64,000 bases of DNA from the NCBI RefSeq assembly GCF_014191605.1, contig NZ_JACHWU010000002.1, forward strand, positions 558,001-622,000. Direction: 5' to 3'. Of this stretch, positions 17,934 to 26,229 are shown piece by piece (within the stretch, counting starts at the first letter, position 1; each line of letters opens with the position of its first letter). The notes under the pieces were generated by a model. That model was not told the DNA's origin, made no database searches, and saw only the letters and a program-made list of their open reading frames with translations. A program made the position numbers and the translations under genes. The stretch comes from Prauserella isguenensis. Lineage in GTDB: Bacteria > Actinomycetota > Actinomycetes > Mycobacteriales > Pseudonocardiaceae.

Positions 17934-17958
17934 TCAGGCGTCGTCGATCGCGGTGAGC
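17934..17958. repeat. 25-bp direct repeat, right copy (putative attR)
   Basis: Perfect copy of 13921-13945. It contains the stop codon of the minus-strand nitronate monooxygenase-like gene (TCA at 17934-17936, read TGA). Confidence 0.85.
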
Positions 17959-19043
17959 TTGCCGACGGCGGCGGAGAAGCCGGCCGTCAGCTCCGCGACG
18001 ATGTCCGCGACCGGGCGCACCTCGTTCATCCGGCCCACGATCTGGCCGACGGGCATCGACACGACCGACGGGTCGGTCGAGGCGTGGATCCGGTTGTGCG
18101 CCGGCGCCACGAGCAGGTTCTGCAACGGCATCGGCAGCGGGTGCGGGGCGTCCGGCTGCGACCACGCCTCCGTCCACCGCGTCTTCAGCAGCCGCGCCGG
18201 TTTGCCGGTGTAGATCCGCGTCCGCACCGTGTCGGCCGACGTGGCCGCCAGCAGTGCCTGCTGCATCGGCTCCGACGACGGCATCGTCTCGAGATACTCG
18301 CGGGTGCCCAGCCAGATCGACCCGGTCCACACCCCGGCCGCACCGAGCGCGAGCGCCGCCGCGGCCTGCCTGCCCGAACCGATACCGCCCGCAGCCAGCA
18401 CCGGGGCCCGATCGCCCACCGCGTCGACGATCTCCGGCAACAGCACCATCGACGCGATCTCACCGGTGTGCCCACCCGCTTCGTGACCCTGCGCCACGAC
18501 GAAGTCCACGCCGTTGTCGACGTGGCGCACCGCGTGCTCGGCCTTGCCCGCGAGCGCCGCCACCGGCACACCGCGGGAGTGGGCCTGCGCGATGACGTCC
18601 GGCGGCGGCGAACCGAGCGCGTTGGCGATCAGCGCGATCGGATGTTCGAGGGCCACCTCGACGTGCGAACGGGCCACCGAGTGCAGCCAGCCCAGCACGC
18701 CGTCGCGGCCCTGGCCCTCGGGCAGTTCCGGCACACCCAGCTGCGCGAGCGTGCGGTCGACGAACTCCCGGTGCTCCTCCGGGATCAGCGTCTCGGGATC
18801 GATGCCCTTGACCTCGTCGGGCACCTTCGCCGGCATCACGACGTCGACGCCGTACGGTTTGCCGTCGGTGTTGGCGTCCATCCACCCGAGCACCTTGTCG
18901 AGCTCGTCGGCGTCGTTGAATCGCACACAGCCGAGCACTCCGAGCCCGCCCGCACGGCTGATCGCCGCCGCGACGTGCTCGGACGGGGTGAAGCCGATGA
19001 TCGGCACGTCGATGCCGAGGGTGTCGCACAGGGACGTGCGCAT
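17934..19043 (-). CDS. Nitronate monooxygenase-family flavoprotein
   Basis: A 369-aa FMN-dependent TIM-barrel protein of the 2-nitropropane dioxygenase/NMO family. It shows an N-terminal PIIGFTPSEHVAAAISRAGGLGVLGCVRF, the catalytic-region sequence VDFVVAQGHEAGGHTGE, and the FMN phosphate loop VLAAGGIGSGRQAAAALALGAAGVWTGS. Relatives oxidise nitronates or act as flavin reductases; one (IpdC) works in mycobacterial steroid ring degradation, but this sequence looks closer to the Rv1533-like branch, so no symbol is given. The ATG at 19043 gives the canonical N-terminus. The final codons lie in the right direct repeat of the islet. Confidence 0.82.
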   Translation of the reverse strand: MRTSLCDTLGIDVPIIGFTPSEHVAAAISRAGGLGVLGCVRFNDADELDKVLGWMDANTDGKPYGVDVVMPAKVPDEVKGIDPETLIPEEHREFVDRTLAQLGVPELPEGQGRDGVLGWLHSVARSHVEVALEHPIALIANALGSPPPDVIAQAHSRGVPVAALAGKAEHAVRHVDNGVDFVVAQGHEAGGHTGEIASMVLLPEIVDAVGDRAPVLAAGGIGSGRQAAAALALGAAGVWTGSIWLGTREYLETMPSSEPMQQALLAATSADTVRTRIYTGKPARLLKTRWTEAWSQPDAPHPLPMPLQNLLVAPAHNRIHASTDPSVVSMPVGQIVGRMNEVRPVADIVAELTAGFSAAVGKLTAIDDA

Positions 19044-19098
19044 CGATGATCCTCCTACGCTGGGTCCGGCCGGACTTCGGCGCCGACCTGCAGCCGGT

Positions 19099-20715
19099 TC
19101 AGGCGGCCGTCTTCTCGGTGTCGGGCGCGTGGGCGGCGGCGTGTCGCTGGGCCCACGGATAGTCGGGCTTGCCACTCGGGAGCCGCTCGACCTGCGACAC
19201 GAGCCAGATGCTGCGCGGCACCTTGTACCCCGCGACCGCACCGCGAACGTGCTCCTCGATCGCGGTCAGGTCGAGCTGCGCTCCCGGCCGCGGTTCGACG
19301 AGCGCGCCGACACGCTGGCCCATGCGCTCGTCCGGCACGCCGATGACGAGCGCGTCGAACACGTCGGGGTGCGATTTGAGCGCACCCTCGACCTCCTCGG
19401 GAAACACCTTCTCCCCGCCGGTGTTGACGCACTGCGACCCGCGGCCGAGCAGCGTGACAGTGCCGTCCTCCTCGTAACGGGCATAGTCGCCGGGCACGAC
19501 GTAGCGCGCTCCCCCGGCCTCGACGAAGATCGTGTCGCTCTTGGCCCGGTCCTTGTAGTAGCCGAGTGGGACGTGCCCGCGCCTGCCGATCCGGCCGACC
19601 GCACCCGGTTCGGCCGCCACGATCCCGCCGTCGTCGTCGAGCAGCACGGCGTCCTTGCCGAAGTTCACCCGAGGGCCCGCCGAGTGGTCGTCGTCGCGGC
19701 CCATCATGCCGATGCCGGTGAAGCCGCTCTCCGACGAACCGATCGCGTCGGTCAGCACGAGGTTCGGGAACTCGGCGAGGTACTCCTGCTTGACCGACTG
19801 GGAGAACAGCGCCGCGTGACTCGAGACGGCGACGATCGACGAGGCGTCGTACGAGCCGGCCCGGTAGGCGTCGAGCAGCGGCCGTCCCATGGCGTCGCCG
19901 ACGATCGTGAGCACGTTGACCCGGTGCCGTTCGATGGCGCGCCAGACCTCGTCGGCGTCGAACTGCGGCACGAACACGACCGTGCCGCACTCGAAAAGCG
20001 CACCGAAGGCAGCCCACTGCGCCGCGCCGTGGATCAACGGTGCCGCGGGCAGGCGCACCATCGCGCCGTCGCGACCCTGTTCGGCCAGTGCCCACTCGTC
20101 GGGTACGTACTCCCCGGTGAGGAAGTCGATCCCGCCGCCCAGCGCGCGGAAGACGTCCTCGTGGCGCCACATGACGCCCTTCGGATACCCGGTGGTGCCG
20201 CCGGTGTAGAGGATGTAGAGGTCGTCGCCACTGCGCTCCGGGAAGTCGCGCTCCGGCGAACCGCCCGCCATCGCGTCCTCGTACCGGACGGCGCCGGGCA
20301 CCGCCTCGGCGTCGCTACCGTCGTCGACGACGAAAACGTGTTTCAGGTCCGGTAGCGACGGCAGCACCGCCGCGACACGGTCGGAATACTGCCGCTCGTA
20401 CATCAGCGCGACGACGTCGCCGTTGTCGAGCAGGTAGCTCAGCTCGGCCTCGACGTAGCGGTAGTTGACGTTGATCGCGATGGCGCGGAGCTTGTACGCC
20501 GCGAACATCGTCTCGATCATTTCCAGGGAGTTTCGGGAGTACACGCCGATGTGATCACCCTTGCCGACCCCGACGGACGCCAGGTGGTGCGCGAGCCGGT
20601 TGGCCCGCTCGTCCAGTTCGGTGTAGGTCAGGCTCCGGTCACCACAGACGACCGCGGTGCGATCGCCCGCGACGTCGACGGCGTGCTCCAGCAGGTCTGC
20701 GATGTTGAAGGCCAC
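19099..20715 (-). CDS. fadD19: Steroid side-chain CoA ligase, FadD19-like
   Basis: A 538-aa ATP-dependent acyl-CoA synthetase that would activate C27/C24 steroid carboxylates to CoA thioesters. It has the AMP-binding P-loop [11 protein letters not shown], a GSSESG A5-type motif, [29 protein letters not shown] (A7-A8), and the A10 lysine region [13 protein letters not shown]. The N-terminus [14 protein letters not shown] matches FadD19 proteins and favours the GTG at 20715; a TTG lies three codons upstream. It is divergent from an echA19 homologue, as in Mycobacterium tuberculosis (Rv3515c/Rv3516), with a KstR box between them. Confidence 0.87.
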   Translation of the reverse strand: MAFNIADLLEHAVDVAGDRTAVVCGDRSLTYTELDERANRLAHHLASVGVGKGDHIGVYSRNSLEMIETMFAAYKLRAIAINVNYRYVEAELSYLLDNGDVVALMYERQYSDRVAAVLPSLPDLKHVFVVDDGSDAEAVPGAVRYEDAMAGGSPERDFPERSGDDLYILYTGGTTGYPKGVMWRHEDVFRALGGGIDFLTGEYVPDEWALAEQGRDGAMVRLPAAPLIHGAAQWAAFGALFECGTVVFVPQFDADEVWRAIERHRVNVLTIVGDAMGRPLLDAYRAGSYDASSIVAVSSHAALFSQSVKQEYLAEFPNLVLTDAIGSSESGFTGIGMMGRDDDHSAGPRVNFGKDAVLLDDDGGIVAAEPGAVGRIGRRGHVPLGYYKDRAKSDTIFVEAGGARYVVPGDYARYEEDGTVTLLGRGSQCVNTGGEKVFPEEVEGALKSHPDVFDALVIGVPDERMGQRVGALVEPRPGAQLDLTAIEEHVRGAVAGYKVPRSIWLVSQVERLPSGKPDYPWAQRHAAAHAPDTEKTAA

Positions 20716-20726
20716 GACGAACAAAC

Positions 20727-20740
20727 TAGAACATGTTATC
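20727..20740. promoter_or_regulatory. KstR operator, fadD19/echA19
   Basis: TAGAACATGTTATC fits TnnAACnnGTTnnA at seven of eight fixed positions. It lies 12 bases upstream of the fadD19 start, in the divergent promoter region. Confidence 0.75.
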
Positions 20741-20869
20741 GTTCACGGCAATGGTGGAGTTCCGCGGAACCGATCCCGGAACCCCGGACGGCCGACGAGT
20801 CGGACCGCCGGCGATGCCCGCGACGACCGCGCACCACCGGCAGCACATCCGACGGGCGAAAGGACCCAC

Positions 20870-21658
20870 ATGACCGACGCGCACGCTCTGGTGGAACAAC
20901 GCGGCCACACCCTCGTGGTGACGATGAACCGGCCGGAGGCGCGCAACGCGCTCACGGCCGACATGCTCGCGATCATGACCGAGGCCTGGGACCGGGTCGA
21001 CGAGGACACCGAGATCCGCAGCTGCGTGCTGACCGGTGCGGGCGAGACGTTCTGCGCGGGCGCGGATCTGAAGGCGATGAACAGCAACCGCCCCTCGGAC
21101 GCGTTCGACAAGGGCACATTCGACCCGAGCCGCATGGACGGCCTACTCAAAGGCCGCCGGTTGACCAAACCGCTCATCGCCGCAGTCGAAGGTCCCGCGA
21201 TCGCGGGCGGTACCGAGATCCTTCAGGGAACCGACATCCGGGTCGCGGGCGAGAGCGCGACGTTCGGCGTCTCCGAGGCGCGCTGGGGACTGTTCCCCCT
21301 CGGCGGCTCGGCGGTGCGCCTGCCGCGGCAGATCCCCTACACGGTCGCCGCGGAGATCCTGCTGACCGGCAGGCACATCACCGCGGCCGAGGCGCGCGAC
21401 ATCGGCCTGGTGGGCCGCCTCGTCCCCGACGGCAACGCCCTGGACACGGCTCTGGAGATCGCCGAGGTGATCGCCGCGAACGGCCCGCTCGCCGTGCAGG
21501 CCATCCTCCGCACGATGCGCGACACTGAGGGGATGCACGAGGAGGAGGCCTTCAAGCTGGAGTCCCAGTACGGCGTCGGCGTGTTCGCCAGCGAGGACGC
21601 CAAGGAAGGCCCGCGCGCCTTCGCCGAGAAACGCACCCCGAACTTCCGCGCCCGCTGA
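20870..21658 (+). CDS. echA19: Enoyl-CoA hydratase, EchA19-like
   Basis: A 262-aa crotonase-fold hydratase for steroid enoyl-CoA intermediates in side-chain beta-oxidation. Seen are the N-terminal [14 protein letters not shown], the oxyanion-hole segment [21 protein letters not shown], and the catalytic loop [21 protein letters not shown], with a Glu in SEARWG. The ATG at 20870 follows GAAAGGACC. The pairing with a divergent fadD19 homologue and a KstR box reproduces the mycobacterial arrangement. A strong hairpin follows the stop. Confidence 0.88.
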   Translation: MTDAHALVEQRGHTLVVTMNRPEARNALTADMLAIMTEAWDRVDEDTEIRSCVLTGAGETFCAGADLKAMNSNRPSDAFDKGTFDPSRMDGLLKGRRLTKPLIAAVEGPAIAGGTEILQGTDIRVAGESATFGVSEARWGLFPLGGSAVRLPRQIPYTVAAEILLTGRHITAAEARDIGLVGRLVPDGNALDTALEIAEVIAANGPLAVQAILRTMRDTEGMHEEEAFKLESQYGVGVFASEDAKEGPRAFAEKRTPNFRAR

Positions 21659-21670
21659 GGCCGAAAGGCA

Positions 21671-21701
21671 CGGCACCCCTCGCCTGCGGCGAGGGGTGCC
21701 G
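21671..21701 (+). terminator. Hairpin terminator after echA19
   Basis: A 14-bp perfect stem with a 3-nt loop (21671-21684 with 21688-21701) begins 12 bases after the echA19 stop. Confidence 0.75.
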
Positions 21702-21726
21702 ACGCGGCACGCCGACGTGCCCTTGA

Positions 21727-21849
21727 CGACGACGGCGGTTCTCACAGCCGGGTGTGTCGCAGCATCTCAAGGTGCTGCGTGACAACGGGTTCACCCGCGT
21801 CCGCACAGCGGGCACCCGCCGCGGCCACCGAGACAGGAGGACGACATGA
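21727..21849 (+). pseudogene. Remnant of an ArsR-family repressor gene
   Basis: Downstream of an in-frame TGA (21724-21726), the frame reads QPGVSQHLKVLRDNGFTRVRTAGTRR, which matches the DNA-recognition helix and wing start of ArsR-family repressors that normally precede AHSA1-type genes. There is no usable start, and the first half of the HTH domain and the C-terminal part are missing. Its stop (21847-21849) still overlaps the next gene as ATGA, the usual coupling of intact arsR-AHSA1 pairs. Confidence 0.7.
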
Positions 21850-22346
21850 CCGCCACCACCCCGCTCGGCCGGGTGCTGCGCGACGAACACGGGATACGAC
21901 TGGAGTTCGTACGTACCTACGACACCGACCCTGCCGACGTGTGGTCGGCGCTCACCGACTCCGAGCGACTGGGCCGCTGGTTCGGCACCTGGAGCGGCGA
22001 TCCCGCGGCCGGGACGGTGGAGCTGCGCACGGGATTCGAGAACGATGCCGGCCCGCAGACCGTCATCATCGTGGAGTGCGAGGAACCAACACAGCTGGTC
22101 GTCGACCTGCCCAGCCCCGAGGACACCTGGCGCCTACAGCTCTCGCTGACCGCGAACACCGACGGATCCACCACCCTGGTCTTCGTCCAACGCCTCGCCG
22201 AGCCCTACGACGCCACCGGCGTCGGCCCGGGCTGGCACTACTACCTCGACCGACTCGGCGCCGTCATCGCCCACACCCCCGTCGACCAGGATTGGGGCAC
22301 CGACTACTACCCCGCCCTCAGCGACGCGTACACGCTGCCCGACTAG
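21846..22346 (+). CDS. AHSA1/SRPBCC-domain protein
   Basis: A 166-aa protein of the Aha1 C-terminal-like SRPBCC family. Typical elements are VRTYDTDPADVWSALTDSERLGRWFG near the N-terminus, a central beta-sheet with ELRTGFEND, and a C-terminal helix (GPGWHYYLDRLGAVIAH). Such genes usually sit behind an ArsR-type repressor; here only a repressor fragment remains, with its stop overlapping this start (ATGA), so the gene may now be constitutive. The ligand or partner is unknown. It is not obviously part of steroid catabolism and has no KstR box. Confidence 0.82.
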   Translation: MTATTPLGRVLRDEHGIRLEFVRTYDTDPADVWSALTDSERLGRWFGTWSGDPAAGTVELRTGFENDAGPQTVIIVECEEPTQLVVDLPSPEDTWRLQLSLTANTDGSTTLVFVQRLAEPYDATGVGPGWHYYLDRLGAVIAHTPVDQDWGTDYYPALSDAYTLPD

Positions 22347-22434
22347 AACCACGGTCGGCCGGAAGGCCCAGCGGTCACGCTCACGGCAGCGGACTCCTGC
22401 GCGCGGGAGCAACCAGGTGCCCATGACGCACCAC

Positions 22435-24027
22435 TCAGATGGCGCGGTCGCGGCCTTCCCAGTAGGGGTCCCGCAGGCGGCGCTTGTACAGCTTGCCGTT
22501 GGGGTCGCGCGGCAGGCTGTCGCGGTAGTCGATGCTCCTGGGCAGCTTGAACTTCGCCAGCCGGCCGCGGGCGTAGTCGAGCAGTTCCTCGGTCAGCTCG
22601 GCCGAGCCGTCGACGCCCTCGGCGGGCTGTACGACGGCCTTGATCTCCTCACCCCAGTCGTCGTGCGGCACGCCGAACACGGCGACGTCGGCGACCTTGG
22701 GATGCACGGCCAGCTCGCCTTCGATCTCGGCGGGATAGATGTTCACCCCACCGGAAATGATCATGTCGCTCTTGCGGTCGTGCAGGTACAGGTAGCCGTC
22801 CTCGTCGAGGTGGCCGATGTCGCCGAGCGTGAACAGTTCGCCCACTTTCGCGCGCTCGGTCTTCTCCCTGTCGTTGTGGTACTCGAACCGCGAACCGCCC
22901 ATCTGCAGGTACACCGAACCGGTCTCTCCCGCGGGCAGTTCGTTGCCGTCGTCGTCGAGGATCCTCACCGTGGAGTTCGGCCACGGCCTGCCCACCGAGC
23001 CGGGTTTGCGCAACCATTCGCCGCCGCTGATGACGGTGCCGCCGCCCTCGGTCGCGGCGTAGTACTCGGTCACGACCGGTCCCCACCAGTCGAGCATCCG
23101 CCGTTTGATCTCGTCCGGACACGGGGCGGCGCCGTGGATCATCACGCGCAGCGACGACACGTCGTAGCGCAGCCGGGTCTCGTCCGGCAGGGCCAGCAGC
23201 CTGCGGAACTGCGTGGGCACCATGTGGCTGTGCGTCACGCGATGACGCTCGATGAGCCGCAACATCTCCTCCGGATCCCAGCGGTCCATCAGCACCGCCG
23301 GATGCCCGAGCTGGATGGAGATCGCGACGAAGTTGAGGACCGCGGTGTGATACAGCGGCGACCCGCACAGGTGGACGTGCCCGTCGAACGGTGCGATGCC
23401 GAAGATCGCGAAGAAGCCGCGGTTGGCCGGTGACACCTCGTCCGGGTCGGCGCCGGTCAACGGCCGCCGCACGCCCTTCGGCTTGCCGGTCGTGCCGGAG
23501 GTGTAGAGCATCGGCGACCCGGCCGTGCGCCGCGGCGGCCTGCCGTCCCCCTCGCCCGCGCCGAGCTCCTCGATGCGGCGGAATCCGTCGACCGAACCGA
23601 CGGCGAACCTGCCGCGCGCGTCGAGACCCGCCTCGTCGGCGGCGGCGACCGCGGTGCCGGCGAACCGCTCGTGCACCAGCAACGCCTTCGCCCCGGAGTC
23701 GGTGATCAGGTAGGCCACCTCGGGTCCGGTCAGGTGCCAGTTCGCCATCACGACGTACAGCCCGGACTGGATCGCCGCGAAGTAGGCGGCGACGAGCTCG
23801 ACGCCGTTCGGCTGCAGCACGACGAGGGCGTCCCCGGTCTCCAGGCCGAGCGCCTGCAGTCCCCGCGCGTACGTGTTCGCCTTCGCCGCGAGCTGACCGT
23901 AGCTGACCTCGGTGCCGTCGGGGTCGACGGCGGCGGTCAGCTCGGGCCGTTCGGCGGCAATGTTCCACAGTCCGACGGTCTCGGCAGGGCGATCGGTCGC
24001 GGGGGGCGCAGCATTCGTCGACGTCAT
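22435..24027 (-). CDS. Acyl-CoA synthetase (FadD family), KstR-controlled
   Basis: A 530-aa AMP-forming acyl-CoA ligase. Motifs seen are the P-loop YTSGTTGKPKG, the A5 region YYAATEGGG, A7 TLGDIGHLDEDGYLYLHDRKSDMIISGGVNIYPAEIE, and the C-terminal Lys in RDPNGKLYKRRL. The ATG at 24027 is preceded at 24039-24052 by a perfect KstR box, so it belongs to the steroid regulon. It probably activates a side-chain or ring-derived acid. The sequence does not look like FadD17 or FadD19, so the exact substrate is left open. It is divergent from the DUF35-ltp4-ltp3 operon. Confidence 0.85.
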   Translation of the reverse strand: MTSTNAAPPATDRPAETVGLWNIAAERPELTAAVDPDGTEVSYGQLAAKANTYARGLQALGLETGDALVVLQPNGVELVAAYFAAIQSGLYVVMANWHLTGPEVAYLITDSGAKALLVHERFAGTAVAAADEAGLDARGRFAVGSVDGFRRIEELGAGEGDGRPPRRTAGSPMLYTSGTTGKPKGVRRPLTGADPDEVSPANRGFFAIFGIAPFDGHVHLCGSPLYHTAVLNFVAISIQLGHPAVLMDRWDPEEMLRLIERHRVTHSHMVPTQFRRLLALPDETRLRYDVSSLRVMIHGAAPCPDEIKRRMLDWWGPVVTEYYAATEGGGTVISGGEWLRKPGSVGRPWPNSTVRILDDDGNELPAGETGSVYLQMGGSRFEYHNDREKTERAKVGELFTLGDIGHLDEDGYLYLHDRKSDMIISGGVNIYPAEIEGELAVHPKVADVAVFGVPHDDWGEEIKAVVQPAEGVDGSAELTEELLDYARGRLAKFKLPRSIDYRDSLPRDPNGKLYKRRLRDPYWEGRDRAI

Positions 24028-24038
24028 ATCCGGGAATC

Positions 24039-24052
24039 TAGAACTCGTTCCA
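24039..24052. promoter_or_regulatory. KstR operator, acyl-CoA synthetase side
   Basis: TAGAACTCGTTCCA matches TnnAACnnGTTnnA at all eight fixed positions, 12 bases upstream of the synthetase ATG on the minus strand. Confidence 0.85.
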
Positions 24053-24104
24053 CATTTGGGCAACCCTGTCGGATCCAACTCGGGGCCGGGTTGCCGGATA
24101 TATC

Positions 24105-24118
24105 GAGAACATGTTTCA
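24105..24118. promoter_or_regulatory. KstR operator, DUF35-ltp4-ltp3 side
   Basis: GAGAACATGTTTCA fits the KstR pattern with one deviation (first T is G). It lies 10 bases before the GTG of the DUF35 gene. Confidence 0.75.
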
Positions 24119-24127
24119 CTTTCGTGC

Positions 24128-25162
24128 GTGACTGCTGTCGAATCCGAACCAGCCGAGATGCCAGAGCAGCCGTTGTCCGCACCGCTCGACATCGGCTTCG
24201 ACTACACCCGTTCGGTCGGCCCCGTACTGGGACGGTTCATGACCGCGCTCGCGCAGCGCCGCGTGCTCGGCGTCCGCGGCTCAGACGGCCGGGTCCACGT
24301 GCCCCCGGTCGAGTACGACCCGGGAACCGCCGAACCGCTCGACGAGCTGGTCGACGTCGCCGCCGAGGGCACGGTCGTGTCCTGGTCGTGGACGGCCGAC
24401 CCGCTGCCCGGACAGCCGGTGCAACGGCCGTTCGCCTGGGCGCTCATCCGGCTCGACGGCGCCGACACCGCCCTGCTGCACGCCGTCGACACCGGCGGCG
24501 AACCCACGTCCGTCCGCTCGGGACAGCGCGTGCGGATCCGCTGGGCCGACGAGCCGGTCGGGCACATCCGCGACATCGCCTACTTCGTCCCGGTGACCGA
24601 TCCGCCCGCCGACGCGGCACCGACCGCGCCCGCTCCCCCTGCGGCCACGTCCCCGGAGCCCGGAACCGGCGACGACACGGCATCGGTCGACACCGTCATC
24701 ACCCCGGTGCACCTGAACTACACGCATTCGGCCTCGCTCGAGGAGAGCCGCTACCTCAGGGCCCTCGCCGACGGCCGTCTGCTGGGCCAGCGCTGCCCCG
24801 CATGCGGCAAGGTCTACATCCCACCGCGCGGCGCCTGCCCCACCTGCGGGGTGCCGACGACCGACGAGGTCGAGCTGCCCGACACCGGGATCGTGACGAC
24901 GTTCTGCATCGTCAACGTGCCGTTCCTCGGACAGCGCATCAAGCCCCCGTACGTCGGCGCCTACATCCTGCTCGACGGCGCCGACATCCCGTTTCTGCAC
25001 CTCGTGCTCGGCTGCGAGGTCTCCGAGGTGCGCATGGGCATGCGCGTGCGCGCCGCCTGGAAACCGCGCGACGAGTGGTCGACGACGCTCGAGAACATCG
25101 CGCACTTCGAACCCACGGGCGAGGCCGACGCGCCGTACGCGTCGTACGCCCACCACCTGTAG
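24128..25162 (+). CDS. Two-domain DUF35/OB-fold protein, Rv3521-like
   Basis: A 344-aa partner protein for thiolase-like lyases. Residues 15-165 form one OB-fold DUF35-type domain. After a Pro/Ala linker (about 165-185), the second half has a rubredoxin-like zinc ribbon, CPACGKVYIPPRGACPTCG, followed by another OB fold. DUF35 proteins bind acyl-CoA and assemble with Ltp-type aldolases in steroid side-chain removal. The GTG at 24128 has no clear Shine-Dalgarno and sits just after a KstR box, so a leaderless message is possible. It begins the operon with ltp4 and ltp3, the gene order of Rv3521-Rv3522-Rv3523. Confidence 0.83.
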   Translation: MTAVESEPAEMPEQPLSAPLDIGFDYTRSVGPVLGRFMTALAQRRVLGVRGSDGRVHVPPVEYDPGTAEPLDELVDVAAEGTVVSWSWTADPLPGQPVQRPFAWALIRLDGADTALLHAVDTGGEPTSVRSGQRVRIRWADEPVGHIRDIAYFVPVTDPPADAAPTAPAPPAATSPEPGTGDDTASVDTVITPVHLNYTHSASLEESRYLRALADGRLLGQRCPACGKVYIPPRGACPTCGVPTTDEVELPDTGIVTTFCIVNVPFLGQRIKPPYVGAYILLDGADIPFLHLVLGCEVSEVRMGMRVRAAWKPRDEWSTTLENIAHFEPTGEADAPYASYAHHL

Positions 25163-25173
25163 AGAGGCCGACG

Positions 25174-26226
25174 ATGACGGAAGTCGCGGTGGTCGCGTTC
25201 GCGCAGGCACCCAACGTGCGACGGACCCACGGCACCACCAACGGCGTCGAGATGCTCGTGCCGATCTTCGACGAGGTCTACACCCGCACCGGACTGTCCA
25301 AGGCCGACATCGGATTCTGGTGTTCCGGCTCCTCGGACTACCTCGCCGGGCGGGCGTTCTCGTTCATCTCGGCGGTCGACGCGATCGGGGCGTTCCCCCC
25401 GATCCACGAGTCGCACGTGGAGATGGACGCCGCCTGGGCGCTCTACGAGGCGTGGCTGAAGATCCGCATGGGCGAGGTCGACACCGCGCTCGTGTACGGC
25501 TTCGGCAAGTCCTCGGCGGGTGACCTGCGGCGGGTGCTGTCGTTGCAGCTCGACCCCTACACGGTCGCACCGCTGTGGCCGGACTCGGTGAGCATCGCCG
25601 CGTTGCAGGCGCGGCTCGGCCTCGAATCCGGGCGGTGGACGGAGAAGGACCTGGCCGAAGTGGCCGCCCGTAGCAGGCGGGACGCCACCGGCAACCCCCG
25701 CGCACAGTTCGGCGGCGAGACCGACGTGGCGGCCCTGCTCGACGCCGATCCCGTGGCGGATCCGCTGCGCCGCCACGACATCGCCCCGGTCACCGACGGC
25801 GCCGCGGTCATCGTGCTCGCCTCGGCCGAGCGGGCCCGTGACCTTGCCGACCGGCCGGCCGTGATCGGCGGCATCGAGCACCGCATCGACACGCCCTCCC
25901 TCGGGGCCCGCGATCTGACCACCTCACCGTCGACGCGACTCGCGGGTGAGGCCGTCGGCACCGACGGCGTCGAGGTGGCCGAGCTCCATGCGCCGTTCAC
26001 CCACCAGGAGCTCATCGTGCGTGACGAGCTCGGGCTCGGCGACGCGGTGCGGATCAACCCGTCCGGCGGCACCCTCACCGGCAATCCGATGTTCTCGGCC
26101 GGCCTCGCCCGGATCGGCGAGGCCGCGCAGCGCATCCTCGACGGCGAGGCCACCCGCACGCTCGGCCACGCCACCAGCGGCCCCGCACTGCAACAGAACC
26201 TGGTCACCGTCCTGGAGAGGGGCTGA
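25174..26226 (+). CDS. ltp4: Thiolase-like lipid-transfer protein/aldolase, Ltp4-like
   Basis: A 350-aa thiolase-superfamily protein of the SCP-x/Ltp type. It shows thiolase-fold segments ADIGFWCSGSSDYLAGRAFSF, the PPIHESHVEMDAAWALYEAW region in place of a classic Cys-containing thiolase motif, and a C-terminal NPSGGTLTGNPMFSAGLARIGEAAQRI. Ltp proteins cleave or form C-C bonds in side-chain CoA intermediates together with a DUF35 protein; here that partner is directly upstream (11-bp gap). Together with the following gene it forms a two-subunit set like Rv3522/Rv3523. Confidence 0.82.
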   Translation: MTEVAVVAFAQAPNVRRTHGTTNGVEMLVPIFDEVYTRTGLSKADIGFWCSGSSDYLAGRAFSFISAVDAIGAFPPIHESHVEMDAAWALYEAWLKIRMGEVDTALVYGFGKSSAGDLRRVLSLQLDPYTVAPLWPDSVSIAALQARLGLESGRWTEKDLAEVAARSRRDATGNPRAQFGGETDVAALLDADPVADPLRRHDIAPVTDGAAVIVLASAERARDLADRPAVIGGIEHRIDTPSLGARDLTTSPSTRLAGEAVGTDGVEVAELHAPFTHQELIVRDELGLGDAVRINPSGGTLTGNPMFSAGLARIGEAAQRILDGEATRTLGHATSGPALQQNLVTVLERG

Positions 26227-26229
26227 CAC

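Noticed and set aside
17934-19043. Naming the nitronate monooxygenase-like gene ipdC because it borders the steroid block
   Set aside because: The N-terminal sequence and substrate loop look more like Rv1533-type proteins, and no KstR or KstR2 site precedes it.
22435-24027. Naming the acyl-CoA synthetase fadD17
   Set aside because: The N-terminal region does not resemble what I recall of FadD17, so only the family and regulon are claimed.
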